Part shown: positions 11,203 through 22,115 of the stretch, piece after piece
How positions within the stretch are numbered: position 1 is the first letter of the stretch
How the letters are laid out: each line of letters begins with the position of its first letter
Assembly (NCBI GenBank): GCA_031761405.1
Contig: JASEVX010000011.1
Location: forward strand, 41,728,187 to 41,792,186
Length of the DNA stretch: 64,000 bases
Reading direction: 5' to 3'
Origin: Serripes groenlandicus
Lineage: Eukaryota > Mollusca > Bivalvia > Cardiida > Cardiidae
Notes under the pieces: generated by a model
The model's database searches: none
Told to the model about the DNA's origin: nothing
What the model saw: only the letters and a program-made list of their open reading frames with translations
Program-made: the position numbers and the translations under genes

Positions 11203-12351
11203 GGCGAGACAGCTCGGTATGACTCCGCTGAATCTGTATTATTTGCAAACATCTACAATAGACATTATTACATACCTGTGGTAACAAACGCCCGACGCCT
11301 TTGTTAGTCTGGATGGCAGGTTGACATCTTAAATCAAGAGCTTCTATTCAACAAATGTAACCCAAGTCGTACCTACGTGCACATATAATCAAAGGACGTA
11401 CACGTAGATGTGTTTTTATAAAAGGAAAATATCAACTGGGTGTCACTTACATCCAACCGTGTATGTTGTTGACGAAAGTAGTAACAAGTTTGATGAAAAT
11501 ACATGGAACTTATTACAGACTGAAATCTTGAATCAAGCAGTTTTACTAAACAATTGAAGCCATAATCTTACCTCAGTGCACATGACGTACATGAAGGTGT
11601 ATTCCTTGAGAAAGAAAATATAAACTGCGTGTCACTTACCACCAACTGTGTATACATAATTTCACGAAAGTAATAATAAGTAGATGAAATTGAATGAACA
11701 ATACAGATAGATAGATATATTGTATTCAGGAACAAGGGAAAGTTTGACCAACATACCACATACACATAACACTTAAGTATTAACAAAGTCAAATAGCAGA
11801 CTAATTGCAAAAAATAAAAGGTAAAAGGAAAAAAATAGATGTATGGAAACAATCTAGAACATGTATATATTTCCTAGTGGAACTGGTATTTAACGGTCCA
11901 TCATATTCCGATCTCATTTAAACTTTACATTTAAGGTTCGCTGTAGCTTCAAATATTTGCTTAGATCTGATAAATGCGTACTGAATGTCGTCTTGGATTG
12001 ACATTTGCGGCAGCCAATCAAATAATCTCCTACAAATGCGTTAGGTATCAACAGGGGGTGGGGGTGGGGGGGTGATAAACCGTATACATAACATAGATAC
12101 AGAAACTAAGATGATCGAGTGTTAAAACCGTTGTTAAAGCAGAACCGAAAGTTGTTTGTATCGTGCCTTTTCATTTGACGGAAAAACGAGCACCTGCTGA
12201 TGATGAATTAGCGTCAATAAGAGACGACTTTTTATTCGGTGTCGTCAGGTCAAACACACGTTCAGCGATTTATATTGGTCTGGTTTCAATGAGATTTATA
12301 CCATCTGTACGTGTTTGTCCTGGGGCGTAGTTTGGCAAAAATCAATGTGTA
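11203..12351. other. Unique AT-rich DNA, no gene seen
   Basis: Two loosely similar stretches (about 11315-11480 and 11515-11690) share 'acatgacgtacatg'/'gtgtcacttac' words, suggesting an old duplication. A 12-bp G-rich run is at about 12053-12072. Open frames are short and lack recognisable domains. Confidence 0.5.
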
Positions 12352-12575
12352 GGCCGTCTCGTGAGAAAATTACATCGTGGACTCGGCATAAAGTATCGAC
12401 CTGGATCAGCCTAAGCATACCACACAGGCGCACCCGGATATACACTTTTCGTCTACTGTGGGTTTTCTGTTTCAGGAATCACTACTCTATCTATTCCCCC
12501 TTAGACGGAATGTGTCGGCCGGATCAGTCTGTGCGGACATATCAGGCTGATCTGGTGATACATTACGCAGATGTC
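12352..12575 (+). mobile_element. GAGCCGTCC-type MITE, diverged
   Basis: Contains the family's order of blocks: 'ctcggcataaagtatcgacc', 'gatcagcctaagcat', 'ttttctgtttcaggaatca', 'gacggaatgtgtcgg', 'gatacattacgcag'. The right terminal inverted repeat is worn away. Confidence 0.7.
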
Positions 12576-12931
12576 TATCGCCGCAGCTGCATTGTTAAAA
12601 AACACATCAGACGCGTATGATATTCATTTAGTTACTGCATCTGGTATTCAATGCGGTTTTCATTAAAAAGTTCAAGTCAATCAGTAAGTTCAAGTTTTTT
12701 CTGTTTTAGTCTCAAAATGAGACATATGAAATTAACAATATCATGTGCAAACTAATCAAATACATGTATATAGTATGTCACGTGCAAGAGGATGGAGAGT
12801 TTTGTAGACTTAAAGTTTTATTTTGATTTGAATTTAGCCATCATGTAATAAACTATTCAATTAAGTGAACTCCCTATAACTCGAAGTAGAAAGGTACCCT
12901 CAAATTACATCGAATTATTGACATGTTCGAG

Positions 12932-14216
12932 AGGTGTGTGAAGTTAGCACATAGGTCGTAGCTCGTAGGTCGACAGTCAAACTTATTTTCAGAGAGTGTT
13001 GATCTGGCTCGTAGGTCGTAGGTCGACAGTCAGATTCACATTAAGATAGTGTTGATCTGGCGCGTAGGTCGTAGGTCGACAGTCAGATTTATTTTTAGAA
13101 AGTGTCGACCTGGCGCGTAGGTCGTAGGTCGACAGTCAGATTCACATTAAGATAGTGTTGACCTGGCGCATAGGTCGTAGGTCGACAGTCACATTTCCAT
13201 TAAGATAGTGTTGACCTGGCGCGTAGGTCGTAGGTCGACAGTCACATTTCCATTAAGATAGGGTTGACCTGGCGCGTAGGTCGTAGGTCGACAGTCAATT
13301 TTATGCTCAGAAAGTGTTGATCTGGCTCGTAGGTCGTAGGTCGACAGTCAAACTTATGTTCAGAAAGTGTTGACCTGGCGCGTAGGTCGTAAGTCGACAG
13401 TCAAATTTATTTTCAGAAAGTGTCGACCTGGCGCGTAGGTCGTAGGTCGACAGTCAGATTCACATTAAGATAGTGTTGACCTTTGCGCGTAGGTCGTAAG
13501 TCGACGTTCAGAATCCCATTAAGACAGTGTTGACCTGGCGCGTAGGTCGTAGGTCTACAGTCAGATTCACATTAAGATAGTGTTGACCTTTGCGCGTAGG
13601 TCGTAAGTCGACAGTCAGAATCCCATTAAGACAGTGTTGACCTGGCGCGTAGGTCGTAGGTCTACAGTCAGATTCACATTAAGATAGTGTTGACCTGGCG
13701 CGTAGGTCGTAGGTCGACAGTCAAACTTATGTTCAGAGAGTGTTGTCCTGGCGCGTAGGTCGTAGGTCGACAGTCAGAATTACATTAAGATAGTGTTGAT
13801 CTGGCGCGTAGGTCGTAGTTCGACAGTCAATCTGATGTTCAGAAAGTGTTGATCTGGCGCGTAGGTCGTAGGTCGACACTCACATTTATTTTCAGAAAGT
13901 GTCGACCTGGCTCGTAGGTCGTAGGTCAACAGTCAAACTTATGTTCAGAAAGTGTCGACCTGGCGCGTAGGTCGTAGGTCGACGCTCAAATTTATGTTCA
14001 GAAAGTGTTGACCTGACGCGTAGGTCGTAGGTTGACACTCACATTTATTTTCAGAAAGTGTCGACCTGGCTCGTAGGTCGTAGGTCGACAGTCAAATTTA
14101 CATTAAGATAGTGTCGACCTGGCGCGTAGGTCGTAGGTCGACACTGAAATTTATGTTCAGAAAGTGTTGACCTGGCTTGTAGGTCGTAGGTCGACAGTCA
14201 AACTAATGTTCATAAA
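12932..14216 (+). repeat. Foldback arm 3, tandem 53-bp array
   Basis: About 24 monomers in the same orientation as arm 1, richer in diverged variants (for example 'tccattaagata', and 'gacctttgcgcg' in place of 'gacctggcgcg'). It ends in 'aatgttcataaagactcg' like arm 1. Confidence 0.92.
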
Positions 14217-17200
14217 GACTCGAGTAGAAATCCGACTAAAGGCCGTCGTTTCACTCCCTTGACAAGGGCTTGTAGGACAGGGTGCTGCCCGTAATACACT
14301 CGAGAAACTCGGTTAAAAATCCGACTAAAGACCGTCAGCTCCCGTGCGAAAAAATAAACAAAAGTGTTCCACTCCATTGTGAAATTGTTTCTTGTTTCAT
14401 TCCCGTGACAAGGGCCTGTACGACAGAGTGCTGCCCGTTATTTACGCGGCAGACTCGGGTAGAAATCCGACTTAAGGACGTCAGCTCCCGTGCGAAAAAA
14501 AAAAAAGAAAAAAATGTGTTCCACTCCATTGTTTATTGTTCCACTTCCGTGCCTGTAGGCCGAGCACTGTCTGGGCGGTTTTTCTTCCCGCTACAGACTC
14601 GGGTTGAAATCCGACTTAAGGCCGTCAGCTCCCTTATAGCGACTTCGGCCCCAGCGCACATTTCCCCAGCCATACCCAGAGTGCTGCCTAGAAAGAGGCG
14701 AGCACTTCGCCGTACGCGCGGGTAACCGGCGGGAGTAACAACCACTCTCTTAAGGGTAGGGACCTAGGACTCCCGTATAGCGAATTCGGCCCCAGCGCAC
14801 ATTTCCCTAGCCATACACAGAGTGCTGCATGAAAACGACGGCGAGTACTTCGCCGTCAGCGCGGGTTATCGGCGGGACTGTCACAAGGCCTAGCACTTCG
14901 CTGCGAACGCGGGTCGCAAATGCGGGAGCCTGCGCCTAGTTCTTCGGGCCAGTAGCGGAGTGCTCCCCTGACACAATGCCTAGCACTTCGCTGCCTACGC
15001 GGGTTCGCAAATGCGGTGCCCGGCGCCTTTTTCTTCGGGCCGGCAGCGGAGTGCTCCCCTTACACAAGGCTAAGCACTTCGCTGCGTACCAGTATTCGCG
15101 AATGCGGGGCCCGTCGCGTATTTCTTCGGGCCACCAGCGGAGTGCTCCCTTGACACAAGGCCAAGCACTTCGCTGCGTAATCGTGTTCGCGAATGCGGGA
15201 CCCGGCGCCTTTTTCTTCGGGCCGGCAGCGGAGTGCTCCCCTTACAAAAGGCTAACCCTAATCTAAAGAAAATAAATAAAGTGTTCCACTCCATTGTGAA
15301 ATATTGTCTTGTTCCACTCCCCGTGCCAAGGGCCTGTAAGACAGAGTGCTGCCGGTAATTTACGCAGCAGACTCGGGTAGAACTCTGACTTAAGGCCGTC
15401 GTTGCACTCCCATGAGGAAAAGAAAAAAAGTGTTCCACTCCATTGTGAATTTATTTTTGGTTCCAGTCCCGTGATAAGGGCCTGTTGGACAGAATGCTGT
15501 CCGTCATTCACGACTTAAGGCCGTTGTTGCACTCCCGTGTGAAAAACAAAAAAACAAGTGTTCCACTCCATTGTGAATTGTTTTTTGTTCCACTCCCGTG
15601 ACAAGGGCCTGTAGGACAGAGTGCTGCCCGTAATACACGCGAGAAATTCGGGTAAAAATCCGACTTGAGGCCGTCAGCTCCCGTGCGAAAAAAAAATGAA
15701 GTGTTCCACTCCATTGTGAAACCACATGCAACAAAGATGGAAATCGGGAAACTGCGTTTTTCCCCGAAACCGTATCAGCTGTACCCGTAAAGGCGATAGC
15801 TTACGCGTCCTGCATACGCACTCTACGGATCGGGCGAGTTGACGAGCTGTCAGTCTTCTAGAACAAAAGTTCCGCGGTCCCGGCTTACATTTCCCCTACT
15901 AGCAGTGGAGTGCTAGTGTCAAACAAGGCTCAGCCGTTCGCCGTCGGCACGGGTAGACTGCGGCACTTTGTCTAACCTAAAAGCGGAACGCAATGGGAAG
16001 TGTTCGGTCGCACTTATAGGGGAGATGGTTGGTCTGGACAAAATATTAATTTTTATTATTTTTATTTCCTTCTTTCGAGCCTCTGCCGGGGAGCCCATCA
16101 CGTATCCCCTTGACACAATGCCTAGCAATTCGCTGCGTACGCGGGTTCGCAAATGCGACTTCGGCCCCAGCGCACATTTACCCAGCCATACGCAGAGTGC
16201 TGCCTAGAAACGAGGCGAGCACTTCGCCGTACGCGCGGGTAAACGGCAGGAGTTACAATCACTCTCTTAAGACGACGCCTTGGTGTAGCTGATAAGACGC
16301 GGATCATTCACTGTAGGATAGGGTGTAGCGAATTTCGGCAAGGGCAATTAAGTAGAGACTTGTAGGCCCTGTGTGGTTGTGGCAGGAGCTGGCAAGGACC
16401 GGGACCACTTGGATTGGATATGTCAACATGATGTAGAACCATCTACCTTATTTCAGAGACACAACGAGTAAAGGCAAACTGTTGTGGCCCTCAGAACGCT
16501 TACATTTAAGATCGAATTCTGAAAAGGAACAATTCCTAAGGAGTTATACCTCCAAAACACTGTGGAAGTAAAGGTACGGCAGTCATACTACTCATTAGAA
16601 GAGGCAGGGGGTGTATAAGAATGTAAAATGTTCACAACCTGAGGCGTCTTTAACGCCAAATGGCAATAAGGTCTTCCACCCAGGCGAGGAAAGGAACCAG
16701 AGAGAGTCAATGTCAAAGTAAAAAATGTCTCTAGTAGGGGAAATCTCAGGCAACGTTACTGGACTAACTAGTCTACACGGGACTATATAATTCCGTGAAA
16801 TGATCATAGACGGGACCTGCCTTGTATTATATGCGGGCCCGGCTCACATTTCCCCTACTAGCAGCGGAGTGCTCGTTTAACACAAGGCCCAGCACTTGGC
16901 CGTTAGCGCGGGTACGGCGGGACCTGCCGTATAGCATATGCGGCTCATATTTCCCCTACTACCAGTGGGGTAATCGCCTGAAACAAGGCTCAGCACTTCG
17001 CTGGCAGCGCTGGTAGACTGCGGGACCTGCCTTATAGCACATGCGGCCCCGGCTCACATTTACCATACTACCAGCGGAGTGCTTGCCTTAAACAAGGCCA
17101 GCACTTCGCCGTCAGCGCGGATAGACGGCGGGACCTGCCTTATAGCGTATGTGTTCAACTCCTGTAAGAATTTAATTTTGGTCTAATCCCGTGACAAGGG

Positions 17201-17522
17201 ACTGTAGGCCAGAGTGCTCCCCGTAATACACGTGGCACACTCGGGTAGAAATTCGCCTTAAGGCCGTTATTCCACTCCCGTGAGAAATACAAAAAAAGTG
17301 TTCCACTCCTTTGTGAAATGTTTATTGTTCCACTCCAAGGGCCTGTAGGCCAGAGTGCTCCCCGTAAGACACACGGCAGACTCGGATAGAAATCCGCTTT
17401 AAGGCCGATATTCCCGTGAGATAAGAAAAAAAGGTGTTCCACTCCTGAGAATTTGTTTTTGTTCCACACCCGTGACAATGGCATGTAGGCAGGAGTGCTC
17501 GCCGTAATACACGCGGCAGACT
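14217..17522. repeat. Foldback copy 2 central loop (modular, non-coding)
   Basis: More than twice as long as the loop of copy 1. The 150-bp 'cgggtagaaatccgacttaagg/gttccactccattgtg' module recurs at 14220-14640, 15285-15715 and 17155-17520. The 'cacttcgccgt/acatttcccctactagcag' module recurs at 14650-14880, 15870-15965, 16130-16250 and 16810-17145. A related 'aatgcgg..ttcttcgggcc' module of about 90-100 bp recurs at 14905-15250. About 16260-16800 is unique to this copy. Frames up to 147 codons run through repeats and show no domain. Confidence 0.78.
16260..16800. other. Unique insert in the copy 2 loop
   Basis: A 540-bp stretch with no counterpart in the copy 1 loop and no recognisable domain. 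A 70-codon minus-strand frame (16595-16807) is the longest open stretch. It could be captured DNA or the last remnant of a longer internal region. Confidence 0.45.
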
Positions 17523-20500
17523 TGACCTACGACCTACGCGCCAGGTCGACACAGTCTGAACATAAGTGTGAGTGTCGACCTACGACCTACATACCAGGTC
17601 GACACTTTTTGAAAATAAATGTAAGTGTCGACCTACGACCTACGAGCCAGATCGACACTTTCTGAAAATAAATGTGAGTGTCGACCTACGACCTACGAGC
17701 CAGGTCGACACTTTCTGAAGAACATGTGAGTGTCAACCTAGGACGTTCACGCCAGGTCGACACTTTCTGAAAATAAATTTGACTGTCGACCTACGACCTA
17801 CGCGCCAGGTCAACACTGTCAAAATGGGATTCTGACTGTCGACTTACGACCTACGCGCCAGGTCGACACTTTCTGAAAATAAATTTGACTGTCGTCCTAC
17901 GACGTACGCGCCAGGTCAACACTTTCTGAGCATAAAATTGACTGTCGACCTACGCACTACGCGCCAGGTCAACACTCTCTGAACATCAGTTTGACTGTCG
18001 ACCTATGCGCCATGTCAACACTGTCTTAATGGGATTCTGACTGTCGACTTACGACCTACGCGCCAGGTCAACACTATCTTAATGTGAATCTGACTGTCGA
18101 CCAACGACCTACGCGCCAGGTCAACACTCTCTGAAAATAAGTTTGACTGTCGACCTACGACCTACGCGCCAGGTCAACACTATCTTAATGTGAACCTGAC
18201 TGTCGAACTACGACCTACGAGCCAGATCAACACTTTCTGAGCGTAAAATTGACTGTCGACCTACGACCTACGCGCCAGGTCGACACTTTCTGAAAATAAA
18301 TTTGACTGTCGACCTACGACCTACGCACCAGGTCAACACTTTCTGAACATAAGTTTGACTGTCGACCTACGACCTACGAGCCAGATCAACACGTTCTGAG
18401 CATAACATTGACTGTCGACCTACGACCTACGAGCCAAATCAGCACTTTCTGAGCATAAAAGTGACTGTCGACCTACGACCTACGCGCCAGGTCAACACTA
18501 TCTTAATGTGAATCTGACTGTCGACCTACGACCTACGAGCCAGATCAACACTCTCTTAATGGGATTCTTACTGTCGAGTTACGACCTACGCGCCAGATCA
18601 ACACTCTCTGAAAATAAATCTGACTGTCGACCTACGACCTACGCGCCAGGTCAACACTATCTTAATGTGAATCTGGCTGTCGACCTACGACTTACGCGCC
18701 AGGTCAACACTGTCTTAATGGGATTCTGACTGTCGACCTACGACCTACGCGTCAGATCAACACTATCTTAATGTGACTCTGACTGTCGACCTACGACCTA
18801 CGCGCCAGGTCGACACTTTCTGAAAATAAATTTGAGTGTCGACCTACGACCTACGGGCCAGATCAACACTTTCTGAGCATAAAATTGACTGTCGACCTTC
18901 GACCTACGCGCCAGGTCAACACTCTCTGAACATGAATTTGACTGTCGACCTACGACCTACGCGCCAGGTCAACACTAACTAAATGTGAATCTGACTGTCG
19001 ACCTACGACCTACGCGCCAGGTCAACACTATCTTAATGTTAATCTGACTGTCGACCTACGACCTACGAGCCAGGTCAACACTGTCTTAATGGGATTCTGA
19101 CTGTCGACCTACGACCTACGCGCCAGGTCGACACTTTCTGAAAATCAATTTGACTGTCGACCTACGACCTACGCGCCAGGTCGACACTTTCTGAAAATAA
19201 ATTTGACTGTCGACCTACGACCTACGCGCCAGGTCAACACTATCTTAATGGGATTCTGACTGTCGACCTACGACATACGCGCCAGGTCGACACTTTCTGA
19301 AAATCAATTTGACTGTCGACCTACGACCTACGCGCCAGGTCAACACTCTCTGAAAATAAGTTTGACTGTCGACCTACGACCTACGCGCCAGGTCAACACT
19401 ATCTTAATGTGAATCTGACTGTCGACCTACGACCTACGCGCCAGGTCAACACTGTCTTAATGGGATTCTGACTGTCGACTTACGACCTACGAGCCAGGTC
19501 AACACTATCTTAATGTGAATGTGACTGTCGACCAACGACCTACGCGCCAGGTCAACACTATCTTAATGTGATCCTGAATGTCGACTTACGACCTACGCAC
19601 CAGGTCAACACTATCTTAATGTGAATCTGACTGTCGACCTACGACCTACGCGCCAGGTCGACACTTTCTGAAAATAAATTTGACTGTCGACCTACGACCT
19701 ACGCGCCAGGTCAACACTATCTTAATGTGAATCTGACTGTCGACCTAAGACCTACGCGCCAGGTCGACACTTTCTGAAAAAAAATATGACTGTCGACCTA
19801 CGACCTACGCGCCATGTCAACACTTTCTGAACATAAGTTTGACTGTCGACCTACGACCTACGAGCCAGATCAACACTCTCTGAAAATAAGTTTGACTGTC
19901 GACCTAAGACCTACGCGCCAGGTCAACACTATCTTAATGTGAATCTGACTGTCGACCTAAGACCTACGCGCCAGGTCGACACTTTCTGAAAATAAATTTG
20001 ACTGTCGACCTACGACCTACGCGCCATGTCAACACTTTCTGAACATAAGTTTGACTGTCGACCTACGAACTACGAGCCAGATCAACACTCTCTGAAAATA
20101 AGTTTGACTGTCGACCTACGACCTACGCGCCAGGTCAACACTATCTTAATGTGAATCTGACTGTCGACCTATGACTTACGCGCCAGCTCAACACTGTCTT
20201 AATGGTATTCTGACTGTCGACTTACGACCTACGTGCCAGGTCAACACTATGTTAATGTGAATCCGACTGTCGACCTACGACCTACGAGCCAGATCAACAC
20301 TTTCTGAGCGTAAAATTGACTGTCGATCTACGACCTACGCGCCAGGTCGACACTTTCTGAAAATAAATTTGACTGTCGACCTTCGACCTACGCGCCAGGT
20401 CAACACTTATTGAACATAAGTTTGACTGTCGACCTACGTACGACCTACGAGCCAGATCAACACTTTCTGAGCATAACATTGACTGTCGACCTACGACCTA

Positions 20501-21905
20501 CGAGCCAGATCAGCACTTTCTGAGCATAAAAGTGACTGTCGACCTACGACCTACGCGCAAGGTCAACACTATCTTAATGTGAATCTGACTATCGACCTTC
20601 GACCTACGAGCCAGATCAACACTCTCTTAATGGGATTCTTACTGTCGAGTTACGACCTACGCGCCAGATCAACGCTCTCTGAAAATAAATCTGACTATCG
20701 ACCTACGACCTACGCGCCAGGTCAACACTATCTTAATGTGAATCTGACTGTCGACCTACGACTTACGCGCCAGGTCAACACTGTCTTAATGGGATTCTGA
20801 CTGTCGACCTACGACCTACGCGCCAGATCAACACTATCTTAATGTGAATCTGACTGTCGACCTACGACCTACGCGCCAGGTCGACAATTTCTGAAAATAA
20901 ATTTGAGTGTCGACCTACGACCTACGGGCCAGATCAACACTTTCTGAGCATAAAATTGACTGTCGACCTTCGACCTACGCGCCAGGTCAGCACTCTCTGA
21001 ACATAAATTTGACTGTCGACCTACGACCTACGCGCCAGGTCAACACTATCTTAATGTGAATCTGACTGTCGACCTACGACCTACGAGCCAGATCAACACT
21101 CTCTGAAAATAAATCTGACTGTCGACCTACGACCTACGCGCCAGGTCAACACTATCTTAATGTTAATCTGACTGTCGACCTACGACCTACGAGCCAGGTC
21201 AACACTGTCTTAATGGGATTCTGACTGTCGACCTACGACCTACGCGCCAGGTCGACACTTTCTGAAAATCAATTTGACTGTCAACCTACGACCTACGCGC
21301 CAGGTCGACACTTTCTGAAAATAAATTTGACTGTCGACCTACGACCTACGCGCCAGGTCAACACTATCTTAATGTGAATCTGACTGTCGACCTACGACAT
21401 ACGCGCCAGGTCGACACTTTCTGAAAATCAATTTGACTGTCGACCTACGACCTACGCGCCAGGTCAACACTCTCTAAAAATAAGTTTGACTGTCGACCTA
21501 CGACCTACGCGCCAGGTCAACACTATCTTAATGTGAATCTGACTGTCGACCTACGACCTACGCGCCAGGTCAACACTTTCTGAAAATCAATTTGACTGTC
21601 GACCTACGACCTACGCGCCAGGTCGACACTTTCTGAAAATCAATTTGACTGTCAACCTACGACCTACGCGCCAGGTCGACACTTTCTGAAAATAAATTTG
21701 ACTGTCGACCTACGACCTACGCGCCAGGTCAACACTCTCTGAAAATAAGTTTGACTGTCGACCTACGACCTACGCGCCAGGTCAACACTATCTTAATGTG
21801 AATCTGAATGTCGACCTACGACCTACGCGCCAGGTCGACACTTTCTGAAAATAAATTTGACTGTCGACCTACGAGCTACGACCTACGTGCTAACTTCACA
21901 CACCT
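17523..21905 (-). repeat. Foldback arm 4, inverted tandem 53-bp array
   Basis: The longest arm, about 83 monomers. A block of about 14 monomers near 18440-19260 is repeated almost identically near 20500-21340. The shared landmarks are 'gggattcttactgtcgagttacg' at about 18562 and 20632 and 'acctacgggccagatc' at about 18850 and 20925. This shows a segmental duplication inside the arm. Confidence 0.92.
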
Positions 21906-21914
21906 GACTTTATG
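21906..21914. repeat. 9-bp target site duplication, right copy (GACTTTATG)
   Basis: Matches 2668-2676 exactly and begins at the base after the right-hand tip of the foldback array (21905). The inner tips at 8995 and 12932 are not flanked by this word. Confidence 0.95.
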
Positions 21915-22115
21915 ACCTTTGCTCCTTAAGAACTTCACCACAACCCTCATAACTTTTGTAAATATATGACCTGCCGTTTTTATACCGAACGGAAGAGAAT
22001 TGAAAATGAAATACCTCGTTTTATCGTTGTATTTACAACTAAAGCCAAGAAAAGTTCTATGCGCCTGGTATATATCAATATGATGATACGCTCCTTTCAA
22101 ATCGAAAGTATACAA
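21906..22115 (-). pseudogene. RT palm segment interrupted by the foldback insertion
   Basis: This frame encodes TFDLKGAYHHIDI (RT motif A with its catalytic aspartate) and LPFGIKTAGHIFTKV, then RSKGHKV, which is cut exactly at the insertion. The last three codons, H-K-V, are the 9-bp target duplication and occur again at 2668-2676, where the protein goes on with IMFLDD. Past 21906 the frame reads nine junk residues into the foldback tip and stops. Relative to the upstream gag-RT frame this segment is offset by one base. The shift lies at a run of five A on the plus strand (22114-22118), so the RT carries a small indel as well as the large insertion. Confidence 0.87.

Larger units (their letters stand above)
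8996..12931. other. Genomic DNA carried between the two foldback copies
   Basis: No protein-coding exon is recognised. Contents in order: about 100 bp of unique sequence, a 64-bp minisatellite (9099-9975) running into a SINE tail, a 71-bp palindromic mini-element, two TTAA-ended MITEs and a third MITE sharing a TTAA, about 600 bp of unique DNA (11203-12350), a GAGCCGTCC-type MITE and about 360 bp of unique DNA. The last bases (about 12868-12931) resemble the start of a dispersed 'ctccctataactcga' repeat that stops abruptly at the foldback tip. These are the same families that fill the rest of the window, so the segment is captured host DNA, not an element core. Confidence 0.7.
2677..21905. 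mobile_element. Composite foldback transposon, 19.2 kb, inserted in the RT gene
   Basis: Two complete foldback elements bracket 3.9 kb of genomic DNA. The outermost tips are perfect inverted copies for about 60 bp, starting AGGTGTGTGAAGTTAGCACG, and the whole block is flanked by a 9-bp direct repeat. The inner flanks (CGCAAATCG at 8996-9004, ATGTTCGAG at 12923-12931) match neither each other nor the outer duplication. That is what is expected if the pair moved together as one unit. Drosophila FB elements and their MULE relatives make 9-bp duplications and have arms of tandem subrepeats. No transposase-like frame was seen, so mobility must have been supplied in trans. Alternatives are later ectopic exchange between foldback copies, or an assembly join within the arrays. 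Confidence 0.8.
12932..21905. mobile_element. Foldback element copy 2
   Basis: Left arm 12932 to about 14216 (about 24 monomers), loop about 14217-17522, right arm about 17523-21905 (about 83 monomers, inverted). The left tip differs from the outer tips by one base in the cap region (GCACATAGG for GCACGTAGG). The inner flank ATGTTCGAG is not repeated after 21905. Confidence 0.85.

Noticed and set aside
8996..12931. The central unique segment as the transposase core of one large foldback element
   Set aside because: It is composed of ordinary SINE, MITE and minisatellite sequence with no coding domain, and each flanking foldback has its own pair of tips and its own loop.
14282..15438. Open frames of 96-147 codons in the foldback loop
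   Set aside because: They follow tandem modules, occur on both strands and in several frames at once, and contain no recognisable domain.
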